39,231 nucleotides of DNA from Streptococcus pseudopneumoniae (GCF_001074825.1 NZ_JUPG01000036.1:1-39231); one strand, 5' to 3'. Shown: positions 21,220 to 31,831, counted from the stretch's first letter. Notes: generated from the sequence alone by a model not told the origin. Numbers and translations: made by a program.

Positions 21220-22482
21220 TTACTTAATCGCCTTGCTTCCGATATCTGTTCGGTAGAAGAGGCCTTCTGTGTTTTGTTTGTCGAGTTCTTTGTAGATGAT
21301 ATCTTGGGTTTCTTTGACGGGATCTGCTGTGGTAACTAGCATATAGACACGTCCGCCATTTGAAAGCAATGCTCTGCTATTTTCCGCAAACTTAGCTCCT
21401 GCATAGTAGGTGATGATGTCGCCTTCGGTTTTGGCTGGCAACTCGATACCCTTTGCATAATCTAGCGGGTAGCCCTTGGATGCGACAACCACACCCAGAG
21501 TCACACCCTTGTTCGTCCACGTGATGTTTGGATCCTTGCCATCGAGAATATCCGTGATATTTTGCGCAAAGTCAGATGTCAAACGAGGCAGGATAATCTG
21601 AGTTTCAGGATCTCCGAAACGAGCGTTGAACTCGATAACCTTAGGTCCGTCTACTGTCAAGATAAGCCCCGCGTAAAGGACACCAAGATACGGACGACCT
21701 TCTTTGATCATCCCTTCAAGAACTGGCTTGACTATAGTCTCAACCGCCGTATCAACCACGCTCTGTGGCAAGTGAGGAACTGGCGCATAAGCTCCCATAC
21801 CACCCGTGTTAGGACCCTTGTCGCCGTCATAGGCACGTTTGTGGTCTTGCGCTGTCGGCATGATGTAGAACTTGTCCCCATTGACAAAGGCAAAGAGTGA
21901 GAACTCCTCCCCGTCAAGGAATTCCTCGATGACCACACGCGCACCTGAGTCACCGAATTTATTGTCCAAAAGCATCTCGTGAGCGGCTTCGACTGCTTGC
22001 TCGACTGTCTCCGCAACGACGACACCTTTCCCAAGGGCCAAACCGTCTGCCTTGACTACAATTGGAGCGCCTTTTTCTTCGATATAGGCCTTGGCTTCCT
22101 CGAAATCTGAGAATGTGCCATAGGCTGCTGTTGGAACGTCATATTTGACCATGATTTCCTTAGCGAAATCCTTGGACCACTCCAACTCCGCTGCCAATCT
22201 TGTAGGACCAAAGGCTTTGAGACCAGCTGCATTGAAATCATCCACGATACCAGCCGCAAGGGCATCATCTGGGCCAATAAAGGTCCAATCGATATCGTTG
22301 GCTTTTGCGAAATCAATTAGCTTAGAATGTTCGGAAATAGAGATTTTTACCAAATCTAGTCCATCTAAGGTCATCCCATCATTACCAGGCGCCACGAAAA
22401 CTTGCTCAACGTCCTTAGACTCCAACAACTTTTTGGCAATCGCGTGCTCACGACCACCTGAGCCAACAACTAACAGTTTCAT
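21220..22482 (-). CDS. purD: Phosphoribosylamine-glycine ligase
   Basis: A 420-aa ATP-grasp enzyme that joins glycine to phosphoribosylamine, the second step of the pathway. The motifs MKLLVVGSGGREHAIAKKL, IVVKADGLALGKGVVVA, the PurD signature RFGDPETQ and KVIEFNARFGDPE are intact, and the length is standard. ATG 22482 has AGAGGTTGAGAG upstream. It has its own promoter and follows the purH terminator, so it begins the purD-E-K transcript. Confidence 0.97.
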   Translation of the reverse strand: MKLLVVGSGGREHAIAKKLLESKDVEQVFVAPGNDGMTLDGLDLVKISISEHSKLIDFAKANDIDWTFIGPDDALAAGIVDDFNAAGLKAFGPTRLAAELEWSKDFAKEIMVKYDVPTAAYGTFSDFEEAKAYIEEKGAPIVVKADGLALGKGVVVAETVEQAVEAAHEMLLDNKFGDSGARVVIEEFLDGEEFSLFAFVNGDKFYIMPTAQDHKRAYDGDKGPNTGGMGAYAPVPHLPQSVVDTAVETIVKPVLEGMIKEGRPYLGVLYAGLILTVDGPKVIEFNARFGDPETQIILPRLTSDFAQNITDILDGKDPNITWTNKGVTLGVVVASKGYPLDYAKGIELPAKTEGDIITYYAGAKFAENSRALLSNGGRVYMLVTTADPVKETQDIIYKELDKQNTEGLFYRTDIGSKAIK

Positions 22483-22514
22483 CTCTCAACCTCTTTTGCG
22501 AATTATTTACTAAT

Positions 22515-22537
22515 ATTATATCATAAACGTTCGTTTT
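22515..22537 (-). promoter_or_regulatory. purD promoter with a PurBox-like element
   Basis: On the minus strand a perfect extended -10 TGATATAAT (22523-22515) is preceded by AAAACGAACGTTT (22537-22525). The CGAAC core resembles the PurR box of Gram-positive bacteria (AWWWCCGAACWWT in lactococci). A similar AAACGAACGAAAAT occurs upstream of purC. Binding by PurR is inferred. Confidence 0.6.
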
Positions 22538-22565
22538 AATCTTGTTTCGTTAAGCTTTTTTAAGC

Positions 22566-22596
22566 AAAAAAGGAAAGAAACTGTTTTCTTCCCTTT
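22566..22596 (-). terminator. Rho-independent terminator after purH
   Basis: On the minus strand AAAGGGAAGAAA-ACAG-TTTCTTTCCTTT makes a 12-bp stem with one G-U pair, continued by a T run (CCTTTTTTGC). It lies just past the purH stop and separates the purC-H transcript from purD. Confidence 0.88.
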
Positions 22597-22603
22597 CGTT
22601 TTC

Positions 22604-24151
22604 TTAATGTCTAAAATGTCTAACGCCTGTGAAGACCATAGTCAAGCCGTATTTATCAGCAGCTTCAATTGACTCTTGGTCACGGACTGATCCACCCGGT
22701 TGGATGATGGCCTTAATACCTGCTTTGGCGATTTCTTCCACGTTATCCGCAAATGGGAAGAAGGCATCTGAAGCAAGAACAGCGCCGTCAAGACGGTCTT
22801 TAGCTTGGTCAATGGCGATACGGACTGAAGCAACACGGTTAGTTTGACCAGGGCCAACACCAAGTGTCATGTGATCGTTGGTCACGATGATACCGTTGGA
22901 TTTGACATACTTGATGGCTTTCCAAGCAAACTCAAGAGCAGTCGCTTCTGTCTCAGTTGGCTGGCGTTTGGTCACCACTTGCCAGTCAGCTGAGCTTTCT
23001 TTCACCACATCTTGATTTTGCACGAGAAGTCCACCGACCACACCAGTATATTCAGCTTCCACTTCACTCGCTTCTTGAGCGTCAAATGGCAAGGCAAGGA
23101 TACGCAAGTTTTTCTTTTTATTGGTCAAAATAGCTAGCGCCTCATCCGTATAGCTTGGTGCAATGATGATTTCGAGGAAAACACCATGCATCTTCTCAGC
23201 TGTCGCAGCATCCACCTTACGGTTAAGAACGACAATTCCACCAAAGATAGACACTGGATCAGACTCATAAGCGTAGTCCCAAGCAGTCTCAATGTCATCA
23301 GCCTGACCGATACCGCATGGATTCATGTGTTTGAGAGCCACAACGGTTGGACGGTCTTTGAAGTCACGGATGATACGGATAGCAGCATCAGCGTCACGAA
23401 TATTGTTGAATGACAATTCCTTACCGTTAAGCTGTTTAGCTGAAGCAATGGAGTAATCAGTCGGCAATGCTTTTTGGTAGAAGTCCGCGTCTTGTTGAGG
23501 GTTCTCACCGTAACGCATGGCTTGCTTGAGGTCATAAGTCAAGGTCAACTTTTCAGGCTTGCTTTCACCCACTTGAGCTGTGAAGTATTCTGCAATCAAG
23601 GCATCATAAGCCGCTGTGTGACGAAATACTTTGGCTGCCAAACGTTGGCGAGTTTCATAAGAGGTTTCGCCGTTTGATGCCAATTCGTCCAAAACCACTG
23701 TATAGTCGGCAGGGTCTACCACAACCGTCACGCTGGCATGATTTTTTGCTGCTGAACGAAGCATAGATGGCCCACCGATGTCAATGTTTTCAACTGCATC
23801 AGCGTAAGTCACGTCTGGTTTGAGGATGGTTTCCTTAAATGGGTAAAGGTTGACCACTACAAGGTCGATGAGCTCGATTTGATTGTCTTTGGCCGCTTCC
23901 AGGTGACTATCCAAGTCACGACGAGCGAGGAGCCCACCGTGGATATTTGGATGAAGGGTCTTAACACGACCATCCATCATCTCTGGGAAGCCCGTCACAT
24001 CATCGATCGCAATGGTCTCCACCCCAGTATTGTCAAGGACAACCTTGGTCCCACCCGTCGAGATAATCTCCCAACCAAGTTTTTTAAGTTCTTGGGCAAA
24101 TTCAACAATGCCCGCTTTATCTGAGACTGAAATAAGTGCTCGTTTAGTCAT
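22604..24151 (-). CDS. purH: Bifunctional AICAR formyltransferase/IMP cyclohydrolase
   Basis: A 515-aa two-domain enzyme carrying out the last two steps to IMP. The N-terminal MGS-like cyclohydrolase domain (residues 1-190) has [24 protein letters not shown] and [19 protein letters not shown]. The C-terminal transformylase domain has the catalytic Lys-His in [14 protein letters not shown] and the ends [35 protein letters not shown]. All are intact. Only five bases separate it from the upstream membrane-protein gene, whose last codons supply the weak ribosome site (AGAAAGATAAC). Confidence 0.97.
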   Translation of the reverse strand: MTKRALISVSDKAGIVEFAQELKKLGWEIISTGGTKVVLDNTGVETIAIDDVTGFPEMMDGRVKTLHPNIHGGLLARRDLDSHLEAAKDNQIELIDLVVVNLYPFKETILKPDVTYADAVENIDIGGPSMLRSAAKNHASVTVVVDPADYTVVLDELASNGETSYETRQRLAAKVFRHTAAYDALIAEYFTAQVGESKPEKLTLTYDLKQAMRYGENPQQDADFYQKALPTDYSIASAKQLNGKELSFNNIRDADAAIRIIRDFKDRPTVVALKHMNPCGIGQADDIETAWDYAYESDPVSIFGGIVVLNRKVDAATAEKMHGVFLEIIIAPSYTDEALAILTNKKKNLRILALPFDAQEASEVEAEYTGVVGGLLVQNQDVVKESSADWQVVTKRQPTETEATALEFAWKAIKYVKSNGIIVTNDHMTLGVGPGQTNRVASVRIAIDQAKDRLDGAVLASDAFFPFADNVEEIAKAGIKAIIQPGGSVRDQESIEAADKYGLTMVFTGVRHFRH

Positions 24152-24156
24152 TTTAG

Positions 24157-24858
24157 TTATCTTTCTTTTTCTAATATCATATACTTTACTTCGTATAAAA
24201 TGTCCGTTAAATACACTTCTTTCGAAGCCTTTCCAAATAAAGGATACTTAATAATATTTCTAATAAAAGTATCCGCAACTGTAATCAAAAAAACGATAAT
24301 AAATACTAATAGAATTAATCCGATAAATACGTTTAATGATATGCTATTTTCGCCCGTCTCAAAAAATTGTTTTACAACTAAAGTGATAAAAGCCGTTACC
24401 AAAATCATACCAACTGTACCTACAGACTTTACTAAACTTTCATATATCTTAATCTGATTGTCACGTTTCTCTGTCAAATCAACAATTAATAATTTTACAG
24501 CATAACTAGCTTTACTTCCATATATATGAATTAAATTACATTTTACTTCTCGACATATCTCTTCAAATTTATTAGGTTTTCCGTCTGAAACTTTATCAAA
24601 TTTTCGACTGAGATAAATAAAGTATCCCAAAGAAAAGACAGTAAAAATAAGAAAAGCTATTTTAACACATAAATCACCAAAATCCCTCAACCAAAGTACA
24701 TAACTTATTAACATTAGAGTAATAAATACAATCAAGCTAATTAGAAATTTATTTCTAATTTTTATTACTTTAGGGTAAAATTGTTTTTCATACTCATTAA
24801 AAAATTCTTCAAATTCTTTAACTTTATCTAGTAAAGTCTTAACAGCTTTATTATTCAA
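24157..24858 (-). CDS. Membrane protein inserted between purN and purH
   Basis: A 233-aa protein I do not recognise. It has two hydrophobic segments at residues ~38-58 and ~66-86 ([39 protein letters not shown]), a soluble middle, then two more at ~142-162 and ~175-198. The middle is [50 protein letters not shown]. The tail [23 protein letters not shown] is probably cytoplasmic. Start TTG 24858 is supported by GAGAGGAAG seven bases upstream, formed by the last codons of purN. Very AT-rich and unlike its neighbours, with intergenic gaps of three and five bases, so it is co-transcribed with the pur genes. I recall a VanZ-like gene here in reference pneumococci; this is not VanZ. Confidence 0.7.
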   Translation of the reverse strand: MNNKAVKTLLDKVKEFEEFFNEYEKQFYPKVIKIRNKFLISLIVFITLMLISYVLWLRDFGDLCVKIAFLIFTVFSLGYFIYLSRKFDKVSDGKPNKFEEICREVKCNLIHIYGSKASYAVKLLIVDLTEKRDNQIKIYESLVKSVGTVGMILVTAFITLVVKQFFETGENSISLNVFIGLILLVFIIVFLITVADTFIRNIIKYPLFGKASKEVYLTDILYEVKYMILEKER

Positions 24859-24861
24859 AAT

Positions 24862-25416
24862 TTACTTCCTCTCCACTCCCAAACTATCCAGCACCTCTGG
24901 ATACAACTTGTACTCTGCCTCATGAATGCGAGCTTCAAAACTTTCAATCGTATCATCGGCTAAGCGTGGCACACGAACTTGTTTGATGACCTTGCCTGTA
25001 TCCACTCCGGAATCCACCCAGTGAATGGTCACGCCACTCTCTGCAACACCAGCATTCCAAGCGTCCTCAATCCCATGAGCTCCTGGAAATTCTGGCAGAT
25101 AGGCTGGATGAATGTTGATAATCCGACCTTCATAAGCTGCTAGTAAGGTGGGGCCGACGATTTTCATATAGCCTGCCAGACAAACCAAGTCAATCTGGTG
25201 TTCATCCAAGAGTTCGACGATGGCACCTTCATAGTCTGCCTTGTTCTCAAACTCTTTGAGTTCGAAGGCATAAGATAAAACCCCAAGCTTTTCTGCACGC
25301 TCAAGTACATAGGCATCCCGGTGATCTGAAAAGACAAATTTTACTGGAAATTGTTCCGCAATCACCTGAAAGTTTGAACCATTTCCAGAAGCAAAAACAG
25401 CAATTTTTTTAGCCAT
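24862..25416 (-). CDS. purN: Phosphoribosylglycinamide formyltransferase
   Basis: A 184-aa folate-dependent GAR transformylase. Features: the N-terminal phosphate loop ASGNGSNFQVI, the catalytic Asn and His in NIHPAYLPEFPGAHG and Asp in VTIHWVDSGVDTGKVI, all intact. ATG 25416 overlaps the purM stop by one base. The last codons (GAG AGG AAG) also form the ribosome site of the inserted membrane-protein gene. Confidence 0.97.
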   Translation of the reverse strand: MAKKIAVFASGNGSNFQVIAEQFPVKFVFSDHRDAYVLERAEKLGVLSYAFELKEFENKADYEGAIVELLDEHQIDLVCLAGYMKIVGPTLLAAYEGRIINIHPAYLPEFPGAHGIEDAWNAGVAESGVTIHWVDSGVDTGKVIKQVRVPRLADDTIESFEARIHEAEYKLYPEVLDSLGVERK

Positions 25417-26438
25417 TATTTTATCACCACACTTGCGCCATCTTTCTTCACAATACGACCGATTTCATAGACTGGTTCATCCAACAATTCCTTGATACGA
25501 GTTACATTTTCAGGGCTAACTGCCAGTATGAGCCCTACGCCCATATTGAAGATTTCAAACATGTCTTCATGTTTGATTTCACCGTATTTCTCAAGAGCTT
25601 TGAAAATAGGAAGCACTGGAACCTTGCTTTCCTCAATCTCTGCAGCCAGGTCATCTGCAAACATACGAGGGACATTTTCGATAAAGCCTCCACCAGTGAT
25701 GTGTGCAATGCCGTTGACCAACTCTTCCTTGATGAGTGGCAAGACAGCCTTAACATAGATACGAGTCGGCTCAAGAAGAACTTCCTTGAGTTGCTTGCCT
25801 TCCAATTCTGGCCAGATTTCCTCACCTGTGTAATCCGCAAAGACACGACGGACGAGTGAGTAACCATTGGAATGAATCCCACTTGAAGCAAGTCCGAGAA
25901 GAACATCTCCTTCTGCCACCTTTGAACCGTCAATGATTTGAGATTTTTCAGCCACACCGACCGCAAAACCAGCCAAGTCATAGTCATCTTCGCCGTACAT
26001 GCCAGGCATTTCAGCCGTTTCCCCACCGATGAGGGCAGCACCTGCCTGCACACATCCTTCTGCCACACCAGCGACAACTTGTTCTAGCTTAGCTGGTTCA
26101 TTCTTCCCTGTCGCCACATAGTCGAGGAAATAGAGGGGCTCTGCACCTGCAGCGATGATGTCATTAACACACATGGCCACACAGTCTTGACCAATGGTAT
26201 CGTGCTTGTCGTATTTGATAGCCAACATGAGTTTGGTTCCGACACCATCAGTTCCTGAAATCAAGACAGGTTCTTTAACCCCAGTCTTTGAAAGGTCAAA
26301 CATACCACCAAAGCCACCAAGAGCTCCCATGACACCTGCACGCTCCGTACGAGTCACGTGCTTTTTGATTCGTTCAACAACTTCATAACCCGCTTCAACA
26401 TCCACACCCGACTGGGCATAAGCATTTTTATTTGCCAT
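25416..26438 (-). CDS. purM: Phosphoribosylformylglycinamidine cyclo-ligase
   Basis: A 340-aa AIR synthetase that closes the imidazole ring from FGAM with ATP. Family motifs are [59 protein letters not shown] and [17 protein letters not shown] 26438 lies behind AAAGAAAAGGAAAAATAAA. A duplicated fragment of its first codons and leader sits about 170 bp upstream, in the spacer to purF. Confidence 0.97.
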   Translation of the reverse strand: MANKNAYAQSGVDVEAGYEVVERIKKHVTRTERAGVMGALGGFGGMFDLSKTGVKEPVLISGTDGVGTKLMLAIKYDKHDTIGQDCVAMCVNDIIAAGAEPLYFLDYVATGKNEPAKLEQVVAGVAEGCVQAGAALIGGETAEMPGMYGEDDYDLAGFAVGVAEKSQIIDGSKVAEGDVLLGLASSGIHSNGYSLVRRVFADYTGEEIWPELEGKQLKEVLLEPTRIYVKAVLPLIKEELVNGIAHITGGGFIENVPRMFADDLAAEIEESKVPVLPIFKALEKYGEIKHEDMFEIFNMGVGLILAVSPENVTRIKELLDEPVYEIGRIVKKDGASVVIK

Positions 26439-26650
26439 TTTATTTTTCCTTTTCTTTGAAAAGATTGCGATGTATTTTTAGATAAACAATTATTTTATCT
26501 AAAAATACTAGTCAGGGCTCTAGCTTTGATCCTATAGGACAAAGCGTCTACTGACAAATGCTTTAGCTTTTAGTCAGTAGTGAGACGTGAAGCATAAGCA
26601 TTCTTATTTGTCATTTTTATATTCCTTTTCTTTAACGGAAGATCTGTCAT
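26439..26650 (-). repeat. purF-purM spacer with a duplicated purM start and hairpins
   Basis: Reading the minus strand, AAAGAAAAGGAATATAAAA-ATG opens MTNKNAYASRLTTD and stops; purM opens with a similar leader and [11 protein letters not shown]. So the first eight codons plus ribosome site are duplicated at ~26590-26640. Between this and purM are an imperfect hairpin with an 8-bp core (CTACTGAC/GTCAGTAG, 26548-26580) and a perfect 15-bp inverted repeat GTATTTTTAGATAAA/TTTATCTAAAAATAC with a 7-base loop (26472-26508). The structure may attenuate or stabilise the operon RNA. Confidence 0.8.
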
Positions 26651-28093
26651 CTATTTGTAAAAACTTGTCTTTTCTTCCAAACTTCGACGATAGTCTTCTT
26701 CGTAGTCATAGAGAGGTGTCGGGTAGTCACCGTCAAAATAAGCAACACAGAGACCACCATTTGGCGCATCTGTTTCAATCCCAATCGAATCAATCAAACC
26801 TTCAACAGAGAGGTAAGTCAGACTGTCCGCACCAATGATTTGGCGCGTTTCTTCGACCGTATGATTAGCCGCAATCAGCTCCTGACGGGTCTGAATATCA
26901 ATCCCGTAGAAACATGGATAAGCTAGCGCTGGACTACCGATAGCAACGTGAACCTCAGTCGCACCTGCTTCTTTCAAAAGCTGAACGATACGACGAGAGG
27001 TTGTTCCACGTACAATAGAGTCATCAATCATAACAACACGCTTGCCTTTGACAACACCCGAAACAGCTGAGAGTTTCATCCGCACCCCTTGCTCCCGCAA
27101 TTCTTGAGTCGGTTGGATAAAGGTGCGTTGCGTGTATTGATTCTTGATCAGACCCATTTCGTTTGGCAGCCCAGATTCTTCTGCAAATCCCATGGCTGCG
27201 CTGAGGGAGGAATTGGGCACACCAACTACGATATCCGCTTCATGCTTGAATTCACGCGCCAATTGGGCACCCATACGTTTACGTGCCGTATGGACATTGA
27301 CACCATGAATGTTAGAATCAGGGCGAGCAAAGTAGATATACTCCATAGAGCAAATAGCCAGCTGAGTATCATCCGTATAGCTATCATACTGGATGCACTT
27401 GTCATCAATTATCACAATCTCACCTGGCTTCAAATCACGAATCCATTCAGCACCAATGACCTCAAAAGCACAGGTTTCAGAGGAAACCACCACCGCTCCG
27501 TTGGCCATTTTCCCGATTGAAAGAGGACGAAAACCATTTGGGTCAAGAGCCGCAATCAACTTATCCTCAAACAACAGGATATAGGCAAAACCGCCTTTAA
27601 CTAGACTGAGCGCCTCCTTGATTTTACCCATCAAGTTCGGATTATGACTTCGACGAATGAGGTGAGCCAAGATTTCCGAGTCTGAAGTCGCACTGAAAAT
27701 CGCTCCTCTATCTTCCAATTCTTTCTTGAGAGAGGCTGCATTGGTCAGATTTCCATTATGAGCCAAGCCAAACTGCATATCGTGAAAACGGAAGAGGAAG
27801 GGCTGGATGTTATCTACAGAAGCTTCGCCAGCAGTCGCGTAACGAACATGCCCAATCGCACCAGTTCCTGTCAATTTATCCAAATTAGCAGGATTTCTGA
27901 AGACTTCTGATAAAAGTCCCATGTCACGATGGCGCTTCAATTGTCCCTGATCATTGGAGAGGATTCCTGCCCCCTCCTGACCACGGTGCTGAAGACTATG
28001 GAGACCAAAATAGGTCAATTTAGCAGCATCTGGATGCCCCCAGATACCGAAAACACCACATTCTTCATTAAGAGATTTTACTTCGTATGTCAT
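26651..28093 (-). CDS. purF: Amidophosphoribosyltransferase
   Basis: A 480-aa enzyme for the first committed step, transferring glutamine amide nitrogen to PRPP. An 11-residue propeptide (MTYEVKSLNEE) precedes the nucleophile Cys12 of the N-terminal glutamine amidohydrolase domain (CGVFGIWG, GHVRYATAG, HNGNLTN). The C-terminal phosphoribosyltransferase domain has the PRPP loop VVMIDDSIVRGTTSRRIV. Intact, normal length; 12 bases downstream of purL. Confidence 0.97.
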   Translation of the reverse strand: MTYEVKSLNEECGVFGIWGHPDAAKLTYFGLHSLQHRGQEGAGILSNDQGQLKRHRDMGLLSEVFRNPANLDKLTGTGAIGHVRYATAGEASVDNIQPFLFRFHDMQFGLAHNGNLTNAASLKKELEDRGAIFSATSDSEILAHLIRRSHNPNLMGKIKEALSLVKGGFAYILLFEDKLIAALDPNGFRPLSIGKMANGAVVVSSETCAFEVIGAEWIRDLKPGEIVIIDDKCIQYDSYTDDTQLAICSMEYIYFARPDSNIHGVNVHTARKRMGAQLAREFKHEADIVVGVPNSSLSAAMGFAEESGLPNEMGLIKNQYTQRTFIQPTQELREQGVRMKLSAVSGVVKGKRVVMIDDSIVRGTTSRRIVQLLKEAGATEVHVAIGSPALAYPCFYGIDIQTRQELIAANHTVEETRQIIGADSLTYLSVEGLIDSIGIETDAPNGGLCVAYFDGDYPTPLYDYEEDYRRSLEEKTSFYK

Positions 28094-28105
28094 TTTTTAT
28101 ACCTT

Positions 28106-31100
28106 TTATTTCCCTGTGAAATAACGCACCGCTGACGCAAACAGGTGTTGGTCTTTATTTCCTGGGATGTTTTGGAAAAGACCGTCTTCATAACGTTCTG
28201 AGTGTCCCATTTTACCGATGATTTGGCCGTTCTTGCTGGTAATTCCTTCGATGGCATGGACAGAACCATTCGGATTGTACTTAGAATCCATGCTTGGTTT
28301 GCCGTCAAAGTCAACGTATTGGCTGAAAATTTGTCCATTGTCACGGAGTTCCGCAAATTCCTCAGCCGTCACAACAAATTTCCCTTCACCGTGCGAAACA
28401 GGAATAGCGTGGATATCGCCCACTTGCACTCCAGCTAACCATGGTGAGTTGGTATTGGCAATCCGAGTTTCTACCATCTTGGCCACGTGTTGGTTGGCAT
28501 CATTGTAGAAGAGGGTTGGGCTCGTACTGCTGGCATCCTCGAAGTTTCCGTATGGAAGAAGACCTGATTTGACCAAGGCCTGGAATCCATTACAGATACC
28601 GATAATCAAGCCACCACGAGCGATAAAGCTATCAATGGCTGCACGCACTTTTTCATTAAGAAGGATATTGACAATAAACTTAGCTGATCCATCTGGCTCG
28701 TCCGCAGCTGAGAAGCCACCTGCAAAGAAGAGAATGTCGGCCTTGTCGATATTGTCAACCATGGTTTCAACTGACTTGACAATGGCTTCTTCATTCAAGG
28801 TCACGAATGGCACCAAGTTAACCTCTGCACCTTCTTTCTCAAAGGCCTTAGCTGAGTCATATTCTGAGTTGGTTCCTGGGAAGACTGGGATATAGACCAC
28901 AGGTTTTTCAACTTTTTCTTTGGCTTTAATCACAACATCTGATGCCACAGCTGGTACTTCAACCAATTCTTTGGCTTGGGCAAATTCAGTAGGGTAAACT
29001 TCTTCCAGTTTCCCTTGGAAAGCACTGTCAAGTTTGTGTCCATCTAGCTTCACACCGTTGACAACGAGTGTAAAGCCTGCGCTTGTTTGTCCAATCTTCT
29101 CCACTCCGGCGATTTCTTCAGGAGATGTGAAGACAAATCCGCCTAATTGAGCTATCAAAGAACTTTCAAGTTCAGACAAGATCACCTCTACACCAATATG
29201 GTTCCCAAAAGTAGCAAGAGCCAAACTTTCAACCACACCACCATATTTGACAGCTGATGCAGATGTTACTTTGTGTTCAGCTTGTATAGCTTCAAATTGA
29301 GCAAAGTTAGACTTAATCAAGTCAAAATCAATCTCTGCAGCAAGAGCTTGACCTGGGATGTAGTAAATGTTTTCACCAGCAGTTTTGAACTCTGGAGAGA
29401 GGACCTTACGGCTATCTGCCGTCGTCACCCCAAAGGCTACCAAGGTTGGCGGTACGGTCAATTCTTCAAAGGTACCAGACATGGAGTCCTTACCACCGAT
29501 TGATGGCAAACCAAGTTGGATTTGTGCTTCGATAGAGCCTAGAAGGGCGGCTACTGGCTGACCGAAACGCTCTGCTTGTTTATCCATGCGCTCGAAATAC
29601 TCTTGATAAGAGAAACGAGCCTTAGACCAGTTTGCACCAGCAGCAACCAAACGAGCGCTTGCTTCGATAACCGCATAAGCAGCACCATGGTATGGAGACC
29701 ATTCTGCTACGTAAGGGTTGAATCCTTGCGCCATAACTGAAGCCGTATGCGTTACACCATGTTGGACTGGCAATTTCTGTACAGAAGCTTCCGTTGGTGT
29801 GATTTGGTAACGACCACCGAGTGGGTGATTGACTGTTGAACGACCAACTGAGCTATCAAAGATGGTCTGCAAGCCTTTTTGACTCGCATGGTTGAGATCA
29901 GACAGAACCGCAAGGGTATCAGCTTCAAGTGTGTCAGCGCTTGTTGTGCGTTCTTCTGGAAGTTTGACATCCTTGTCCACAACCTTGGCATCAACGACTA
30001 CGCGCACACCGTTTGTATCAAGGAAACGACGTTCCAAGTCGACAATCGTTTCACCATTCCAGTGCATGACTAGATTTGGTTTCTCAGTCACTTTCGCAAC
30101 CACAACCGCGTCAATATTTTCTTTATTACATTCTGCAACAAAGGCATCTACGTCTTCAGGACTCACCACAACCGCCATCCGTTCTTGTGATTCAGAGATA
30201 GCAATTTCTGTACCATTCAAGCCTTGATATTTAAGAGGCACCTTGTTAAGGTCGATTTCTAGACCGTCTGCCAATTCACCGATGGCTACACAGACACCGC
30301 CTGCTCCAAAGTCATTGGACTTCTTGATGAGACGAGTGACATCGCCATTACGGAAAAGTCGTTGAATCTTGCGTTCTTCGATGGCATTTCCTTTTTGAAC
30401 CTCAGCACCAGCTGTTTCCACAGACTCAACCGTTTGAACTTTAGAAGAACCTGTCGCACCACCGACACCGTCACGTCCAGTCTTACCACCGAGCAAGATA
30501 ATCACATCACCAGCTTCCGGTTTTTCACGGACAACATTGCCCTTGGGAGCCGCACCAACAACTGCACCTAGCTCCATACGTTTAGCTACAAAACCTGGGT
30601 GGAAGTATTCACGAACGTAGGTCGTCGCCAGACCAATCTGGTTCCCATACGAAGAATAACCATGAGCCGCTGTCTTAGAAATGACCTGTTGTGGCAGTTT
30701 CCCAGCACGCGTTTCCGAAATCGGTGCGGTAATATCTCCAGCACCTGAGATACGCATAGCTTGATAAACATATGAGCGACCTGACAATGGGTCACGAATA
30801 GCACCACCTATACAAGTAGCCGCTCCACCAAATGGCTCAATTTCCGTTGGGTGGTTGTGAGTTTCATTCTTGAACATTAGGAGCCATGGCTCTTTCACAC
30901 CATCAACATCCACTTCGATTTCTACTGAGCAAGCATTGATTTCGTCTGACACTTCCATATCGTCCAAACGACCATTAGCACGCTCATAACGACCAAAAAT
31001 AGTCGCCATATCCATCAGGGTTTGTGGCTTTTCAGACCGACCTAGTTCCTCACGCATGGCAATATACTTGTCATAAGTCGCCTGTAATTGTTTTTGGAAT

Positions 31101-31831
31101 TTGGAAGCTGAAAAGTCGATGTGTTTCAACTCTGTCTCGAAAGTCGTGTGACGGCAGTGGTCAGACCAGTAAGTATCCAAAACCTTGAGCTCTGTTTCCG
31201 TCGGCACGCGCCCTATTGACTTAAAGTAATCTTGGATAAAGAGCAAATCATCCACTTCCATTGCCATCCCTTGTTCGGCCTTGTAGCGGGCAAAGTCTTC
31301 TGCTGTATAGCTTTCAAAGAAAGTCAATTTCGGAATGGTCTTGTCCGACTCTGAAAATTCCTGCTTGGCAATCCCAGTCATGATATCCTTGAAACGAGAA
31401 TCAACTGGATTGAGCAGGTAGTTCTTGATCGCTTCCAACTCAGTCACATCAATATCTTTATTGACCAAGTAAAGTTGAGCGGTATTAACCGTCACATCAC
31501 TCGAACTTCCCAGCAAAAGCAAGGCTTCCTGTGAAGAAGCTGCACGCTGGTCAAATTGCCCTGGCAAACTTTCAATGGCAAAGAATGCATAATTGGCAAG
31601 GTCTGCCTGCACAGTCGCTTCATCCAAGACATGATCTGTCACCTGCTCAGAGAAGATGTGTTTCTCTGCAGGCGCAAACAAGTCCTCAGCCAAATCAAAG
31701 ACATCATAAACTTGCACAATGCGAATACTTTTTAAGCTTGAAAGCCCCAAGTTATGCTGGAGTTCTCTAACCAAACTCTCTGACTTGACCTGAAAATCAG
31801 CCTTTTTTTCAACAAAAATACGTTTATCCAT
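28106..31831 (-). CDS. purL: Phosphoribosylformylglycinamidine synthase, single chain
   Basis: A 1241-aa large-type FGAM synthase. The N-terminal PurS-like region (~1-150) is followed by the two ATP-binding synthase halves (YWSDHCRHTTFETEL, FKNETHNHPTEIEPFGGAATCIGGAIRDPLSG, GDVIILLGGKTGRDGVGGATGSS, GGKDSMSGTF). A C-terminal glutaminase domain has the Cys in GLIIGICNGFQALVKSGLLPYG and the His/Glu in IPVSHGEGKF. ATG 31831 preferred over the preceding TTG. It is second in the purC-first operon. Confidence 0.97.
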   Translation of the reverse strand: MDKRIFVEKKADFQVKSESLVRELQHNLGLSSLKSIRIVQVYDVFDLAEDLFAPAEKHIFSEQVTDHVLDEATVQADLANYAFFAIESLPGQFDQRAASSQEALLLLGSSSDVTVNTAQLYLVNKDIDVTELEAIKNYLLNPVDSRFKDIMTGIAKQEFSESDKTIPKLTFFESYTAEDFARYKAEQGMAMEVDDLLFIQDYFKSIGRVPTETELKVLDTYWSDHCRHTTFETELKHIDFSASKFQKQLQATYDKYIAMREELGRSEKPQTLMDMATIFGRYERANGRLDDMEVSDEINACSVEIEVDVDGVKEPWLLMFKNETHNHPTEIEPFGGAATCIGGAIRDPLSGRSYVYQAMRISGAGDITAPISETRAGKLPQQVISKTAAHGYSSYGNQIGLATTYVREYFHPGFVAKRMELGAVVGAAPKGNVVREKPEAGDVIILLGGKTGRDGVGGATGSSKVQTVESVETAGAEVQKGNAIEERKIQRLFRNGDVTRLIKKSNDFGAGGVCVAIGELADGLEIDLNKVPLKYQGLNGTEIAISESQERMAVVVSPEDVDAFVAECNKENIDAVVVAKVTEKPNLVMHWNGETIVDLERRFLDTNGVRVVVDAKVVDKDVKLPEERTTSADTLEADTLAVLSDLNHASQKGLQTIFDSSVGRSTVNHPLGGRYQITPTEASVQKLPVQHGVTHTASVMAQGFNPYVAEWSPYHGAAYAVIEASARLVAAGANWSKARFSYQEYFERMDKQAERFGQPVAALLGSIEAQIQLGLPSIGGKDSMSGTFEELTVPPTLVAFGVTTADSRKVLSPEFKTAGENIYYIPGQALAAEIDFDLIKSNFAQFEAIQAEHKVTSASAVKYGGVVESLALATFGNHIGVEVILSELESSLIAQLGGFVFTSPEEIAGVEKIGQTSAGFTLVVNGVKLDGHKLDSAFQGKLEEVYPTEFAQAKELVEVPAVASDVVIKAKEKVEKPVVYIPVFPGTNSEYDSAKAFEKEGAEVNLVPFVTLNEEAIVKSVETMVDNIDKADILFFAGGFSAADEPDGSAKFIVNILLNEKVRAAIDSFIARGGLIIGICNGFQALVKSGLLPYGNFEDASSTSPTLFYNDANQHVAKMVETRIANTNSPWLAGVQVGDIHAIPVSHGEGKFVVTAEEFAELRDNGQIFSQYVDFDGKPSMDSKYNPNGSVHAIEGITSKNGQIIGKMGHSERYEDGLFQNIPGNKDQHLFASAVRYFTGK

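Noticed and set aside
28202-30571. Numerous plus-strand open frames opposite purL
   Set aside because: They are overlapping, lack ribosome sites and family features, and mirror the codon pattern of the intact 1241-codon gene.
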